A stretch of 64,000 bases of DNA, from contig NZ_VFNP01000002.1 of the NCBI RefSeq assembly GCF_006715635.1, positions 2,728,001 to 2,792,000 of the forward strand. Direction: 5' to 3'. Positions 56,001-64,000 of this stretch are shown piece after piece; positions within the stretch are counted from its first letter, which is position 1; each line of letters begins with the position of its first letter. The position numbers and the translations under genes were made by a program. The notes beneath the pieces were generated by a model, which was not told the DNA's origin, searched no databases, and worked only from the letters and a program-made list of their open reading frames with translations. Source of the DNA: Streptomyces sp. SLBN-118 (GTDB lineage: Bacteria > Actinomycetota > Actinomycetes > Streptomycetales > Streptomycetaceae).

Positions 56001-56733
56001 ACACGGCGTTCAGCCTGATGGTCCGCAGCCGTCCCGCGAAGAGCTTGCGGCCGACCTCGCGCAGCTTGCCGGTCTCCTGGTCCTCCTGGCCGAAGCCCTT
56101 GACCACGCGTACGCCGGAGACGGCGCCGTCGACGACGCCCGCGACGGCCGCGGCCTGGCTCTGGGCGTACCAGGTGGCGGGGTGCAGCCGGACGCGGCTG
56201 CGCTTGGCTATGTACCAGAGGGCGGGGGCGACGGCCAGGGCCACCAGGGTGAGCGTCAGCGACAGCCACGCCATGATCACCAGGGAGATCAGGAAGAGCA
56301 GGATGTTCCCGATGGTCATCGGGAGCATGAAGAGCAGGCCCTGGATGAGCTGGAGGTCGCTGGTGGCGCGGCCGACGACCTGGCCGGTGGAGAGTTCGTC
56401 CTGACGGCGGCCGTCCAGACGGGTGATCGTCCCGTACATCTCGGTCCGCAGATCGTGCTGGACGTCGAGGGCGAGGCGTCCGCCGTAGTAGCGGCGTACA
56501 TAGGTGAGGGCGTAGATGACGAGGGCGGCGGCTATCAGCAGACCGGTCCAGACGGCGACCGATCCCGCCCCCTCGCCGATCACGTCGTCGATGACGACCT
56601 TGGTGATCAGCGGGACGAGCGCCATGACGGCCATACCCGCCAGCGACGAGCCGAGCGCGAGCACCACATTGCGCCGGTAACGCCAGGCGTAACCGGCGAG
56701 CCTCCGTGCCCAGCCTTGGTCTGCCGCCGCCAC
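53026..56733 (-). CDS. Fused heterodimeric ABC exporter (TMD-NBD-TMD-NBD)
   Basis: 1235 aa made of two complete exporter halves. Half 1: six helices, Walker A GSSGSGKST, signature LSGGQRQR, Walker B LLLLDDATSAVD. Half 2: six helices, Walker A GETGAGKST, signature LSAGQRQL, Walker B ILLLDEATAALD. The Asp in place of the catalytic Glu in NBD1 is the usual degenerate site of heterodimeric multidrug-type exporters such as BmrCD and TM287/288; here both subunits are joined by a Pro/Glu-rich linker. GGGAGGCATCAC upstream decides GTG 56733; the frame runs further back but without support. Cargo unknown: lipids or drugs. Confidence 0.93.
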   Translation of the reverse strand: MAAADQGWARRLAGYAWRYRRNVVLALGSSLAGMAVMALVPLITKVVIDDVIGEGAGSVAVWTGLLIAAALVIYALTYVRRYYGGRLALDVQHDLRTEMYGTITRLDGRRQDELSTGQVVGRATSDLQLIQGLLFMLPMTIGNILLFLISLVIMAWLSLTLTLVALAVAPALWYIAKRSRVRLHPATWYAQSQAAAVAGVVDGAVSGVRVVKGFGQEDQETGKLREVGRKLFAGRLRTIRLNAVYTPALQAVPALGQVAMLALGGWLATRGQITLGTFVAFSTYLAQLVGPVRMLAVVLTVGQQARAGVERVLELIDTEPTMQDGTKQLPAHAPATVEFDDVTFGYDEQRPVLDGFSLEIRPGETVAVVGSSGSGKSTVSLLLPRFYDVTHGAVLVGGHDVRELTLDSLRAAIGLVPEDSFLFSDTVRRNIAYGKPDASQEEIETAARAAQADRFIAELPEGYDTKVGEHGLTLSGGQRQRIALARAILTDPRLLLLDDATSAVDARVEHEIHEALRSVMAGRTTLLIAHRRSTLGLADRIAVLDGGRLADIGTHEELTRRSALYRRLLTDPDGLGGVSPGHTPPPAAEPEEDHTVRDELEAEFDVERGITPRLWERGERDRESAAPGATPELLAQVEALPPATDTPRIDEARAVRPEQTYGLRRLLRGFGLPLLISLLLVATDAGMGLLLPVMIRHGIDEGVEQLALGAVWAASLLALASVIVQWLAQIGETRMTGRTGERVLYSLRLKIFAQLQRLGLDYYERELTGRIMTRMTTDVDALSTFLQTGLVTAFVSVVTFFGIMVVLLVIDLQLALVVFATLPVLIVGTYFFRKKSVKAYELARERISVVNADLQESVSGLRIVQAFRRERDGADRFAGRSDSYRRARVRGQWLISVYFPFVQLLSSVAVAAVLIVGSGRVEAGTLTTGALVAYLLYIDLFFAPVQQLSQVFDGYQQATVSLGRIQELLQEPTSTATSKAPLDVRSLSGEIAFENVDFAYGDDEAALNSIDLRIPAGQTVAFVGETGAGKSTLVKLVARFYDPTGGRVTADGTDLRELDLTAYRHRLGVVPQEAYLFEGNVRDAIAYGRPGASDAEVEAAARAVGAHDMIATLDGGYLHEVSERGRNLSAGQRQLIALARAELVDPDILLLDEATAALDLATEAQVNQATDRLTGRRTTLVVAHRLTTAARADRVVVMDGGKVVEDGTHDELLALGGRYATLWRTFIGEDEPAAV

Positions 56734-56841
56734 GTGATGCCTCCCGGTCGCCCGATCCAGTTCTGAAATCGTGTTCTGGTCTACCGGAAAGCACCAACGC
56801 GGCGAGCAGCGGATTTCATCCCGCCGCAACAAGCGTCCGGC

Positions 56842-57798
56842 TCAGCGGGTGGCTTGAATCGCGTCCCTCGCGGCGGTCTCCGGGGTGGCCGGCAGGGCCT
56901 CCTGCGGAACGGCGGGCGGAGCGACGACCCCGGCCGAGCGGGCGGTGGCCGGGTTGAGGTCCTTGTGGATGGCGCGGGCAACGGCCTGGATGGTGGTGAC
57001 CCCGTAGTCCATGGTCGCGTTGTCCCACGTCAGGACGGTGATCGTGTAGTCGTGGCCGTTGCCGGTGAAGGCGCCGATGCTGTGGACGCGCCAGCCGTGG
57101 GTGGCCCGGGACAGCCAGCCGTTCTTGACCTGGACCGTGACATCGGCGGGGGCTCCGGCCGGGGTGCCCCAGCGCTGGGAGGCGATGACCTTGCTCATCA
57201 GCTTGAGGGCGTAGGAGCGGTTGCCGTCCAAGAGCACGGTGTTCGGCACGGTCAGCAGCGCGAGCAGCTTCTGCTCGTCACGGGCGGTGATCTGGGTGAG
57301 GCCCCAGTAACCACCGGTGCCGGGGACCGTCTGGGTCATCCCGGCGGCCGTGAGGAAGCTCTTGATCTTCGTCAGGCCGAGCTGCTTCCACAGGGCGCTG
57401 GTGGCGGTGTTGTCCGACTTGGTGATCATGTCGGAGGCAAGCGTGAACTCGCGCTGGGTGAAACCGCGCTTCTGCCGCTGGGCGTCCAGCAGCAGGGCCC
57501 CGAGCACGGTCGCCTTCACCACGCTGGCCGAGTCGTACTTCTGGTCCGGGCGCAGAACACAACTGGTCTTGCTGACCCGGTCGTTGAGAAGCACCGCGGT
57601 CGTCGACGCACGGCCCGAGAGCGCGGCGGTGATGTCGGCGGTCAGCTTTGCGGCGAGCCCCGCGGTCTTGGAGGTGCAGGCGACCTGCGGCGTCGCGGCG
57701 GCCGCGGGCGCGGCGCCCGCGGCCAGGGGCACGAACAGGCCCGCGGCCGCGACGGCGGCGGCCGCCCGCGCGCGCCGCGATATGGGGTGGTGAGTCAT
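56842..57798 (-). CDS. Exported class A beta-lactamase-fold serine hydrolase
   Basis: 318 aa. A Sec-type signal ends near AAAATPQ. It has the class A layout: Ser92-x-x-Lys95 in SASVVKAT, SDN at 128-130 in TKSDNTA, and VKNGW where beta-lactamases have KTG. The KNG variation and absence of a clear Glu166 motif suggest a D,D-peptidase or esterase-like hydrolase rather than an efficient beta-lactamase. An extra C-terminal Ala/Pro-rich tail of 50 residues follows. It is the gene after the fused exporter on the minus strand but is separated from it by 108 nt. Confidence 0.85.
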   Translation of the reverse strand: MTHHPISRRARAAAAVAAAGLFVPLAAGAAPAAAATPQVACTSKTAGLAAKLTADITAALSGRASTTAVLLNDRVSKTSCVLRPDQKYDSASVVKATVLGALLLDAQRQKRGFTQREFTLASDMITKSDNTATSALWKQLGLTKIKSFLTAAGMTQTVPGTGGYWGLTQITARDEQKLLALLTVPNTVLLDGNRSYALKLMSKVIASQRWGTPAGAPADVTVQVKNGWLSRATHGWRVHSIGAFTGNGHDYTITVLTWDNATMDYGVTTIQAVARAIHKDLNPATARSAGVVAPPAVPQEALPATPETAARDAIQATR

Positions 57799-57905
57799 GG
57801 ATCCCTGTCTCCTGGTGCTGTCGCGGGTGCGCCTCTCCGGTGCACCCGCCACACATGACTCACGACTGGCGGAAAGGTTGTATGAGTTACGTCTCAGTGC
57901 CCGGC

Positions 57906-58943
57906 TCAGGCCGGCGGAAGACAGACCGAAAGCCGGTAGAAACGGGTGATTTGAGCGGAATTCTGGTTGTCGTCACTGGCCAGCAGGAGCTGGAGCCGCC
58001 CACCGGGTCCTCGCCAAGTGACCGCCATGGCCTCGATGTTGTCGAGCAGCGGATTGCGCTGGGGCTGCTTGGCCGGGGCGCCGAGGGAGGGGCAGTCGGC
58101 GAGGTCCGCGAGCAGCGTCTTGCGTACGAGCCGGATCCCGTCCTGCCCCGTCACGTACTCGGTCCCGCTGACGTCGGCGGCATGGCGCAGGTCGGCGAGA
58201 TAGAGCCGGACGGTGTTGCCGACGCCCGCCGTGAAGCCTCGCTCCAGCACGAGCAGGCGGCCGTCCCCGGTGGCGGTGGTCTCGCTGATCCCGAGACCGG
58301 TGTCGGCACGGTAGGCGTACTGCTCGTCGAGCCGGAAGTCCTGATTCGGGCTGTGCCGCCGCCAGGTCTGCAGCCGCACGATCCCGGCCCCGTCACCGGC
58401 GATCGGCCCCTCCATGGCGGCGACGAGGGTCCGGCCGCCGGGCCCCAGCGTCAGCCCCTCGAAGGTGAGATTCCGCGTGGCCCGCCCGGCGGGGGCGACG
58501 CGCAGCGCCCCGGGCACGGGGAGGGAGCCGAGTATCGCGCCCTCGCGGCTGTAGCGGCGGATGGACGGCTCGGTCTCGGAGCTGATGAGCCGGGTGCCGT
58601 CCCGCTCGACGGCGAGCCCCTCGGAGTCGAGCTGCGCCCCCTTCTCGTCGGCGAGATGCACAACGCTTTTGGGCACAAGACTCGTGCGGTCGAGGCCGAA
58701 CAGCTCCGAGCGGTCCGAGACCGCGGCCATGCCGCCGTCCGTGTCGACGGCGAGGGCGGAGAAGTTGCCGACGAAGCTGCCATGGAACTCGGTCTTGTCG
58801 AGCGCGTCGGAGTAACTGTCGATGCTCACCCGGGGCGAGCAAGTGCCGGGCCGAGGACGGGAGTCGGCGGGAGCGGCGGCGCCGAGGCAGGTGGCGACGG
58901 CCAGGCCGGCGGTGACGGTGGCGAGTACGGTTCGCAGACGCAT
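57906..58943 (-). CDS. Secreted phytase-like esterase (esterase-like activity of phytase family)
   Basis: 345 aa. It has a signal peptide ending near GAAAPADS. The mature part is a beta-propeller-like repeat protein: FVGNFSALAVDTDGG, GAQLDSEGLAVERDG, NLTFEGLTLGPGG and NPLLDNIEAMAVTW are spaced blades. The family is named from a plant phytase activity but most bacterial members are uncharacterised phosphoesterases. ATG 58943 is the start of the signal. It lies downstream of the ThDP enzyme and is separated from it by a terminator and a tandem repeat. Confidence 0.82.
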   Translation of the reverse strand: MRLRTVLATVTAGLAVATCLGAAAPADSRPRPGTCSPRVSIDSYSDALDKTEFHGSFVGNFSALAVDTDGGMAAVSDRSELFGLDRTSLVPKSVVHLADEKGAQLDSEGLAVERDGTRLISSETEPSIRRYSREGAILGSLPVPGALRVAPAGRATRNLTFEGLTLGPGGRTLVAAMEGPIAGDGAGIVRLQTWRRHSPNQDFRLDEQYAYRADTGLGISETTATGDGRLLVLERGFTAGVGNTVRLYLADLRHAADVSGTEYVTGQDGIRLVRKTLLADLADCPSLGAPAKQPQRNPLLDNIEAMAVTWRGPGGRLQLLLASDDNQNSAQITRFYRLSVCLPPA

Positions 58944-59002
58944 GGCGCCACCGTAGGCCGGTCCGGGCCCCGCCCGGGTGGACTTCCCGTGAACAGCGAG
59001 AC

Positions 59003-59041
59003 TGCGCCCCGCCGCTTCGGGCGAGCGAACGGCGGGGCGCA
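59003..59041 (-). terminator. Terminator after the ThDP enzyme gene
   Basis: GCGCCCCGCCG (59004-59014) pairs with CGGCGGGGCGC (59030-59040). It lies about 60 nt past the stop of the leftward operon. Confidence 0.82.
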
Positions 59042-59053
59042 GAGGTCGGGAGC

Positions 59054-59115
59054 GGCTCAGAGGTGCTTCGGGGTGGCTCAGAGGTGCGTCGGGGTGGCTC
59101 AGAGGTGCGTCGGGG
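59054..59115. repeat. 21-bp tandem repeat covering the stop of the ThDP gene
   Basis: Three units of GGCTCAGAGGTGCGTCGGGG(T) at 59054, 59075 and 59096. The third contains the last codons and stop of the gene on the minus strand, so the gene's end has been copied twice into its 3' flank. Unit 1 differs at one base. Confidence 0.9.
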
Positions 59116-60781
59116 CGAACATCCGCAGGACCGCCGGGAGTACGACCATCGAAGGGCCCGGCTGCGTCAGGGACTTCGCGAGGTCCTGAGCAAGGGACTG
59201 AGGAGTCGTACGGACCGCGGGCACCCCGAAGGATTCCGCCAGGGCCACGAAGTCCGGGCGGGTCAGTTCCGTCGCCGTCGCCCCGCCGAAGGCGTCCGTC
59301 ATGTACTCGCGCAGGATGCCGTAGCCGCCGTCGTCCACAATCAGCCATGTGACGGGGAGGTTGTACTGGCGGGCTGTCGCAAGTTCCGCGATCGAGTACA
59401 TCGCGCCGCCGTCGCCGGAGACCGCGAGGACCGGGCGGGTGGGGTCGGCCGCTGCCGCCCCCAGCGCCGCCGGGAAGCCGTATCCGAGGCCGCCCGCGCC
59501 CTGCGCCGAGTGCATGGTGTTCGGACGGCGGGCGTCGAAGGCGGACCAGGCCCAGTAGGCCAGGATCGTCATGTCCCAGAAGCTGGGGGCATCGTCCGGC
59601 AGGGCCTTGCGGACCGAGGCCAGCACCTGCTGTTCCAGGGTGAGTTCCTGGGCCTCGATGCGGACCCGGACCTTCCCGAGCACCGAGCGTACGGATGCGG
59701 CCGCCGTGTCGTCCTCGCGCTCCTGCACCGTCTCCAGCAGCGCCGACAGGGCGATCCGCGCGTCCGCGTGGATGCCCAGGGCCGGGTGGTTGGACTCCAG
59801 CTTGCCGGCGTCCGCCTCGATCTGAACGACCCGGCCGCGCGGCGCGAACGTGTGGTAGTTCGAGGACAGTTCGCCCAGTCCGGAGCCGACGACGAGCAGG
59901 ACGTCCGCGGACTCAAGGAAATCCGTGGTGTGGCGGTCCTCCAGCCAGGACTGGAGCGAGAGCGGGTGCTCCCAGGGGAACGCGCCCTTGCCGCCGAAGG
60001 TGGTGACGACCGGGGCGTTCAGCTTCTCCGCCAGCGCGAGCAGCTTGCCGGACGCGTCGGAGCGTACGACTCCGCCACCGGCGATGATCGCCGGACGCCT
60101 TGCGCGGGAGAGCAAGTCGGCTGCCACAGCCGTCAGTTCGGGGCGCGGCACGACCTCGTGCGGCGTCGCGTCCATCGCAGTGACGACCGGCAGCGTCGTC
60201 GGCGCCAGCAGGACGTCCTGCGGGATCTCGACCCACACCGGCCCGTGGGGAGCCGTCAGCGCCGACTCCCAGGCCGCCGCGATCGCCGACGGGATCTGGG
60301 ACTGGGTGCGGGCCGTGTGGACGGACTTCACCACATCCCTGAACGAGGCCTGCTGGTCGCGCAGTTCGTGCAGATAACCGTGGCGTCCGCCGCCCAGCCC
60401 GGCCGTGGGCACCTGACTGCCGATCGCGAGGACGGGGGCGGAGGCCGCCGCGGACTCCTGCAGCGCCGCGAGCGACATCAGCGCACCCGGGCCGGTGGAC
60501 AGCAGCAGCGGCGCCACCTCGCCGGTGATCCGGCCGTACGCGTCGGCGGCGAAGCCCGCGTTGTTCTCGACGCGCAGTCCGACGTACAAGAGCGAGGAGC
60601 GGCGCAGGGCGTCGAACATGCCGAGCGCGTGCTGGCCCGGCAGCCCGAAGACGGTCGTCGCGCCGAGACCGGCGAGGGTCTCGACGACGAGGTCCCCGCC
60701 GTTGCGGCCCGCCGGGGGGTTCAGCGCGGCCGCGGTCTGCGCCTCGGTCGGCCGGAGGACCAGGTCGTGACCGTGGGTCAC
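59099..60781 (-). CDS. ThDP-dependent decarboxylase-like enzyme (possible 2-ketoarginine decarboxylase)
   Basis: 560 aa acetolactate-synthase-like protein. The Pyr domain has [18 protein letters not shown] with the activating Glu; the PP domain has [10 protein letters not shown] and [15 protein letters not shown] in the ThDP-Mg motif. Length and layout match AruI, the 2-ketoarginine decarboxylase of Pseudomonas. It overlaps the ureohydrolase gene by 4 nt (GTG 60781), which fits the arginine transaminase route: 2-ketoarginine to 4-guanidinobutyraldehyde, then guanidinobutyrate hydrolysis by its partner. Acetolactate synthase or benzoylformate-type activity cannot be excluded. Confidence 0.8.
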   Translation of the reverse strand: MTHGHDLVLRPTEAQTAAALNPPAGRNGGDLVVETLAGLGATTVFGLPGQHALGMFDALRRSSLLYVGLRVENNAGFAADAYGRITGEVAPLLLSTGPGALMSLAALQESAAASAPVLAIGSQVPTAGLGGGRHGYLHELRDQQASFRDVVKSVHTARTQSQIPSAIAAAWESALTAPHGPVWVEIPQDVLLAPTTLPVVTAMDATPHEVVPRPELTAVAADLLSRARRPAIIAGGGVVRSDASGKLLALAEKLNAPVVTTFGGKGAFPWEHPLSLQSWLEDRHTTDFLESADVLLVVGSGLGELSSNYHTFAPRGRVVQIEADAGKLESNHPALGIHADARIALSALLETVQEREDDTAAASVRSVLGKVRVRIEAQELTLEQQVLASVRKALPDDAPSFWDMTILAYWAWSAFDARRPNTMHSAQGAGGLGYGFPAALGAAAADPTRPVLAVSGDGGAMYSIAELATARQYNLPVTWLIVDDGGYGILREYMTDAFGGATATELTRPDFVALAESFGVPAVRTTPQSLAQDLAKSLTQPGPSMVVLPAVLRMFAPTHL

Positions 60782-61749
60782 TGCGCCGCCTTCGCCGCCG
60801 CGATCTGGCGGGACATGATCGTGGTCAGCTCGTAGGCCGTGTGGGAGGCGGCCACGCACGTGATCTCCGCGTGGTCGTACGCCGGGGCCACCTCGACCAT
60901 ATCCGCGGAAACAAGGTTGCAGGAGGCGAGCCCGCGCAGGATCTCCAGCAGCTCGCGGGAGGTCATGCCGCCGGCCTCGGGCGTGCCGGTGCCCGGTGCG
61001 TGCGCCGGGTCGAGGCAGTCGATGTCGATGGAGATGTAGAGCGGACGGTCGCCGATGCGCTGGCGCAGCTGGTCGGCGACCTCGTCGGCGCCGCGCCGGT
61101 AGACGTCGGCGGAAGTGACGATGCCGAAGCCCATCTTCTCGTCGTCGGTCAGGTCCTGCTTGCCGTACAGCGGCCCGCGGATGCCCACGTGGGACAGGGC
61201 GGAGGTGTCGAGGATGCCCTCCTCGACGGCACGGCGGAACGGGGTGCCGTGGGTGTACTCCGCGCCGAAGTACGTGTCCCAGGTGTCCAGGTGTGCGTCG
61301 AAGTGCAGCAGAGCGACCGGGCCGTGCTTCTTGGCGACCGAGCGCAGCAGCGGCAGCGCGATGGTGTGGTCGCCGCCGAGCGTCATCATGCGCGCGCCGG
61401 TGCCGAGCAGATCGTCGGCCGCGGCCTCGATCGTCTCGACGGCCTCGTTGATGTTGAACGGGTTCGCGGCGATGTCGCCCGCGTCGGCGACCTGGGCGAG
61501 CGCGAAGGGCGAGGCGTCCTGTGCCGGGTTGTACGGGCGCAGGAGCCTGGACGCCTCGCGGATGGCGTTGCCGCCGAAGCGTGCGCCGGGACGGTAGGAG
61601 ACGCCGGAGTCGAAGGGAACGCCGACCACGGCGACATCGGTGGTGCCGACCTCGTCGAGCCGGGGCAGCCGGGCGAACGTCGCAGGTCCGGCGTACCGCG
61701 GAATACGGGACGAGTCGACCGGGCCGCGCGGCTGCTCGTTGCTGCTCAT
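60778..61749 (-). CDS. speB: Agmatinase/guanidinobutyrase-family ureohydrolase
   Basis: 323 aa, two-manganese hydrolase. All ligand motifs are present: [21 protein letters not shown] and [19 protein letters not shown]. This family cleaves agmatine to putrescine or 4-guanidinobutyrate to 4-aminobutyrate, in each case with urea; the coupled ThDP enzyme makes guanidinobutyrate the more likely substrate. ATG 61749 leads the two-gene operon, which diverges from a PucR regulator. The gene symbol follows the common annotation and does not imply a tested substrate. Confidence 0.9.
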   Translation of the reverse strand: MSSNEQPRGPVDSSRIPRYAGPATFARLPRLDEVGTTDVAVVGVPFDSGVSYRPGARFGGNAIREASRLLRPYNPAQDASPFALAQVADAGDIAANPFNINEAVETIEAAADDLLGTGARMMTLGGDHTIALPLLRSVAKKHGPVALLHFDAHLDTWDTYFGAEYTHGTPFRRAVEEGILDTSALSHVGIRGPLYGKQDLTDDEKMGFGIVTSADVYRRGADEVADQLRQRIGDRPLYISIDIDCLDPAHAPGTGTPEAGGMTSRELLEILRGLASCNLVSADMVEVAPAYDHAEITCVAASHTAYELTTIMSRQIAAAKAAQ

Positions 61750-61920
61750 GCGTTTTGCCTTCTTTCCTACGATTCGTTGCGGTATTCGACTTTAGCTGGG
61801 AACGGCCTCGGTCCCATCTGGGGGCCCTCCGCTCCTTGTGCGATGACGGTAGGTGGCCGGAGTGTGGCGCTGAAGTGTACGTTTTATCCATTCTTCACCC
61901 CGCTGATGGATGGATCGTCC
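61750..61920. promoter_or_regulatory. Divergent promoter region of the speB operon and pucR-type gene
   Basis: 171 bp shared by two divergent units, AT-richer than the flanking genes (for example GTGTACGTTTTATCC near 61874). It must hold both promoters and the likely binding site of the PucR protein; I see no convincing palindrome. Confidence 0.5.
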
Positions 61921-63429
61921 ATGCCGGAGACCGCAGCAGCCCCACCGACCCCGCCGATCCCTCTCGCCGCACTGCTGGCCCGCGAGGATCTGGGTCTGCG
62001 CCAGATCGCCGGGCCGGTGGAGACGGGCGCGGCGGTGCACATGGTGCACACCTCGGAGATGGCGGACCCCTATCCGTATCTGCTGGGCGGCGAGCTGCTG
62101 CTCAGCGCGGGGGTGCTGCTGAAGGACCCCGACCGGTATGTCTCGCGCATCGTTCAGGCGGGGGCGACAGCGCTCGGCTTCGGGCTCGCGCCGGTGTACG
62201 ACACGGTGCCGGCGAACCTGATCGAGGCGTGCGACCGACATGGGCTGCCGCTGCTCGAAGTGCCGCCGCAGACCACGTTCACGGCGGTGGCGCGGGCGGT
62301 GTGGCGACTGATGGCGGAAGCCCGCCACCGGGAACTGCGCCGGGTCACCCGGGCACAGCAGGGCCTCGCCGCGGCGGCGGCCCGCCCGGACCCGATCCCG
62401 GCGGTCCTGCACCAGCTGGCGGTACGGCTGGAGGGCTGGGCGGTTCTGCTGGGCCCGGACGGCACGGAAATGTCGTCGTCGGGCCGTGCACCGTCCCCCG
62501 AGGCCAGGGGGGGCCTGGCCCGGCTGGCGCGCGTGGTCCGCCCCGGCACCACGTCGGCAGGCACGTCCCGTCCCGCCCCGGCATCGGCGACGGACACGGT
62601 GCCGCCGCCACCGGCATCCGGGGCCGGTTCCGCCGAACCGGCGGAGCCGGGCAGCAGCGCCACGACCTCCTCCGCCCTCTCCCACCTCTCCGCGTACGCT
62701 CTCGGCGGCAGCCGGAGCCTGGTCCTCGGGCTCGCGGCACCCGCCCGCGAGGCCGGGGACCACACGGTCGCCGGGGTCGCCGTTGTCCTGCTCTCACTGC
62801 TCACAGCACCGCACCAGGGCGCCGACGCCGCGGGCCGCAGCGCCGCCCTCGTACGCATGCTGCTCGGCGCGAGTCCCGCCCAGACCGCCCCACTGCTGGG
62901 ACCGGGGCCCTGGACGGTGGTCCACGGACAGGGCGGCGACGACAGCCCCTTTGCTGCGACGGCCCTGGGCGCGGCGCTGGGCAGCGCACTGGTCGATCCG
63001 GACGCGGACGACTGCGTACGGGTGCTGCTCCCGGCCGGACACGAGGTCGGCGCACAGCCCGGCTGGACGCTCGGCGTAAGCGCGCCCGCGTTTCCCGAGG
63101 AGCTCGCGGCGGCCGACGCGCAGGCAGCCAGGGCGGTACGCCGCGCCGTGGCCACCCGCAAGGACCTGGTGCGCCACCGGGAGAGCGCCCCCCTCTGGCT
63201 CGACCAGGCCCGCCACCGCCTCGCACCCCTTGCGGACTCCCCCGCGCTCGTCGAGACGCTGCGCACCTGGCTGTCCCTGCACGGCAGCTGGGACCGCACG
63301 GCCGCGGCGATGTCGATTCACCGCAACACCGTCCGCCACCGCATCGCCCGGTGCCAGACGCTCCTCGACCAGGACCTGGACGACGCGGACGTACGGATGG
63401 AGCTGTGGTTCGCGCTGCGGCACAGCTGA
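61921..63429 (+). CDS. PucR-family transcriptional regulator
   Basis: 502 aa from ATG 61921; ATG 61906 is also possible and neither has a strong ribosome site. The N-terminal PucR domain (GPVETGAAVHMVHTSEM, LLGGELLLSAGVLLKD, ACDRHGLPLLEVPP) is followed by a long Ser/Pro/Ala-rich linker near residues 190-255, a GGDEF-like middle, and a C-terminal HTH (HGSWDRTAAAMSIHRNTVRH, then RIARCQTLL). These proteins activate purine, amino-acid or polyamine catabolism genes. The divergent speB/ThDP operon is the probable target, with arginine-derived compound as inducer. Confidence 0.9.
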   Translation: MPETAAAPPTPPIPLAALLAREDLGLRQIAGPVETGAAVHMVHTSEMADPYPYLLGGELLLSAGVLLKDPDRYVSRIVQAGATALGFGLAPVYDTVPANLIEACDRHGLPLLEVPPQTTFTAVARAVWRLMAEARHRELRRVTRAQQGLAAAAARPDPIPAVLHQLAVRLEGWAVLLGPDGTEMSSSGRAPSPEARGGLARLARVVRPGTTSAGTSRPAPASATDTVPPPPASGAGSAEPAEPGSSATTSSALSHLSAYALGGSRSLVLGLAAPAREAGDHTVAGVAVVLLSLLTAPHQGADAAGRSAALVRMLLGASPAQTAPLLGPGPWTVVHGQGGDDSPFAATALGAALGSALVDPDADDCVRVLLPAGHEVGAQPGWTLGVSAPAFPEELAAADAQAARAVRRAVATRKDLVRHRESAPLWLDQARHRLAPLADSPALVETLRTWLSLHGSWDRTAAAMSIHRNTVRHRIARCQTLLDQDLDDADVRMELWFALRHS

Positions 63430-63541
63430 GGCGCCGCGGCCCGGGGTGCGGACGGTTCTGGCGAGAGCCCACCAATCCCGGCCTCGAAAGCTGTCTCCGA
63501 AACCTCAAGTCCCGCGTGGGGAAGGCATGTTGGAATCAAAC

Positions 63542-64000
63542 ATGACCACCACCGCTGACAGTTCCATGCACCTTGGCCCGGATGAGCCCTCGCGCCGCCT
63601 GCGCGCCGAGATCGAGCGTCTGCGCGACGAGGCGGCGCGGCAGCGCGCGCTCGCCCACCGGCGGGCGGAATTCTGGAACAGGGCCCACATCGTCCTGGGA
63701 TTCCCCGCGGCTCTGCTCGCGGGTATTTCCGGTGCCGCGGGACTGGCCACGGCGGACGCCCGCGTCCCCGCGGCGCTGATCGCCCTCGCCTCTGCCGGGT
63801 TCGCGGCCGGGTCGGGCTTCCTGCGGAGTGATGCCCGGCGCGTGGCCAACAAGCGCGCCCGGCAGGCGTGGGCCGACCTGGAGGGCAGGGCAAGCGTGAA
63901 GCTGGCGCACGAGCGCCTGACCCCCGAAGACCTGCGCGAGCTACTGCAAAGCCGTCAGGCGGCGCTGGCGGCGTACGACGGCGAAGGACCTCAGCCGGGC
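63542..64000 (+). CDS. Coiled-coil membrane protein, partial (cut by right edge)
   Basis: 153 codons visible from ATG 63542, open at the window end. Residues 15-45 are a charged helix (RRLRAEIERLRDEAARQRAL) likely to form a coiled coil. Two short transmembrane helices follow (IVLGFPAALLAGISGAAG and ALIALASAGFAAGSGFL) and then an Arg/Lys-rich helical region (ARRVANKRARQAWADLEG). The helix-two-TM-helix plan resembles SLATT-type or stress-related small membrane proteins but I cannot name a family. GGGGAAGGC lies about 15 nt upstream. Confidence 0.75.
   Translation, partial: MTTTADSSMHLGPDEPSRRLRAEIERLRDEAARQRALAHRRAEFWNRAHIVLGFPAALLAGISGAAGLATADARVPAALIALASAGFAAGSGFLRSDARRVANKRARQAWADLEGRASVKLAHERLTPEDLRELLQSRQAALAAYDGEGPQPG

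Noticed and set aside
52774..56766. Very long plus-strand frame (about 1330 codons), Gly/Asp/Arg-rich
   Set aside because: Antisense shadow of the fused ABC exporter; composition is that of a complement frame.

Overview
The window is Streptomyces-type chromosome. GC is high, third codon positions are strongly GC-biased, GTG and TTG starts are common, many genes overlap by GTGA/ATGA, and secreted proteins carry long Ala-rich signals. From memory, the gene order mmsA - iol genes - MMPL/TetR - copZ - citrate synthase - recD2 resembles the core region around SCO2726-SCO2737 of S. coelicolor; I could not check this. Most of the window is core metabolism, secretion and transport, but it holds an unusual number of decayed loci for a core region.

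Layout. 1-2239: two dynamin-like GTPases on the minus strand. 2547-5075: a tRNA-Arg(UCU) and, 2.4 kb downstream, a degenerate copy of its 3' half and terminator. Between them lie a GYD-domain gene and the wreck of a four-helix membrane protein with a small partner gene. 5232-8073: a KimA-like potassium transporter, a small ABM-type protein and a second GYD gene. 8137-18120: membrane proteins, a VWA lipoprotein, a LuxR-type regulator, an ABC-2 permease beside an unusual exported hydrolase/ABC ATPase fusion, an AAC(3)-I-like acetyltransferase and a subtilisin. 18307-25591: myo-inositol catabolism (iolC, aldolase, iolB, iolD, mmsA on minus; iolE divergent). 25801-29744: a small HTH protein, an MMPL exporter with a divergent TetR repressor and a large inverted-repeat operator, and copZ behind a CsoR-type site. 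29750-30174: remains of copA. 30664-34390: citrate synthase and RecD2. 35338-39697: an uncharacterised sugar operon with a LacI regulator. 39746-43184: an anti-sigma-type ATPase, a GntR regulator with repeated operators, and a TerD/nuclease fusion. 43465-48879: a MarR-GNAT fusion and a TIM-barrel isomerase, then an EamA/LysR locus wrecked by a deletion and by an IS607-family element (TnpA plus frameshifted TnpB). 49080-64000: secreted NagZ-type glycosidase, S28 peptidase, small secreted protein, fused heterodimeric ABC exporter, beta-lactamase-fold hydrolase, phytase-like esterase, a ThDP enzyme with an agmatinase-family ureohydrolase and a PucR regulator, and a coiled-coil membrane protein cut by the right edge.

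How genes work together. The iol operon takes inosose to dihydroxyacetone phosphate plus malonate semialdehyde, and MmsA turns the latter into acetyl-CoA. The ThDP enzyme and the ureohydrolase may form the 2-ketoarginine route of arginine breakdown. Copper control has kept its sensor site and chaperone but lost the adjacent pump. I see no CRISPR array, rRNA operon or large biosynthetic cluster. The strongest candidates for something new are the TerD/PD-(D/E)XK fusion, the decayed membrane-protein pair beside the tRNA, and the hydrolase/ABC fusion.
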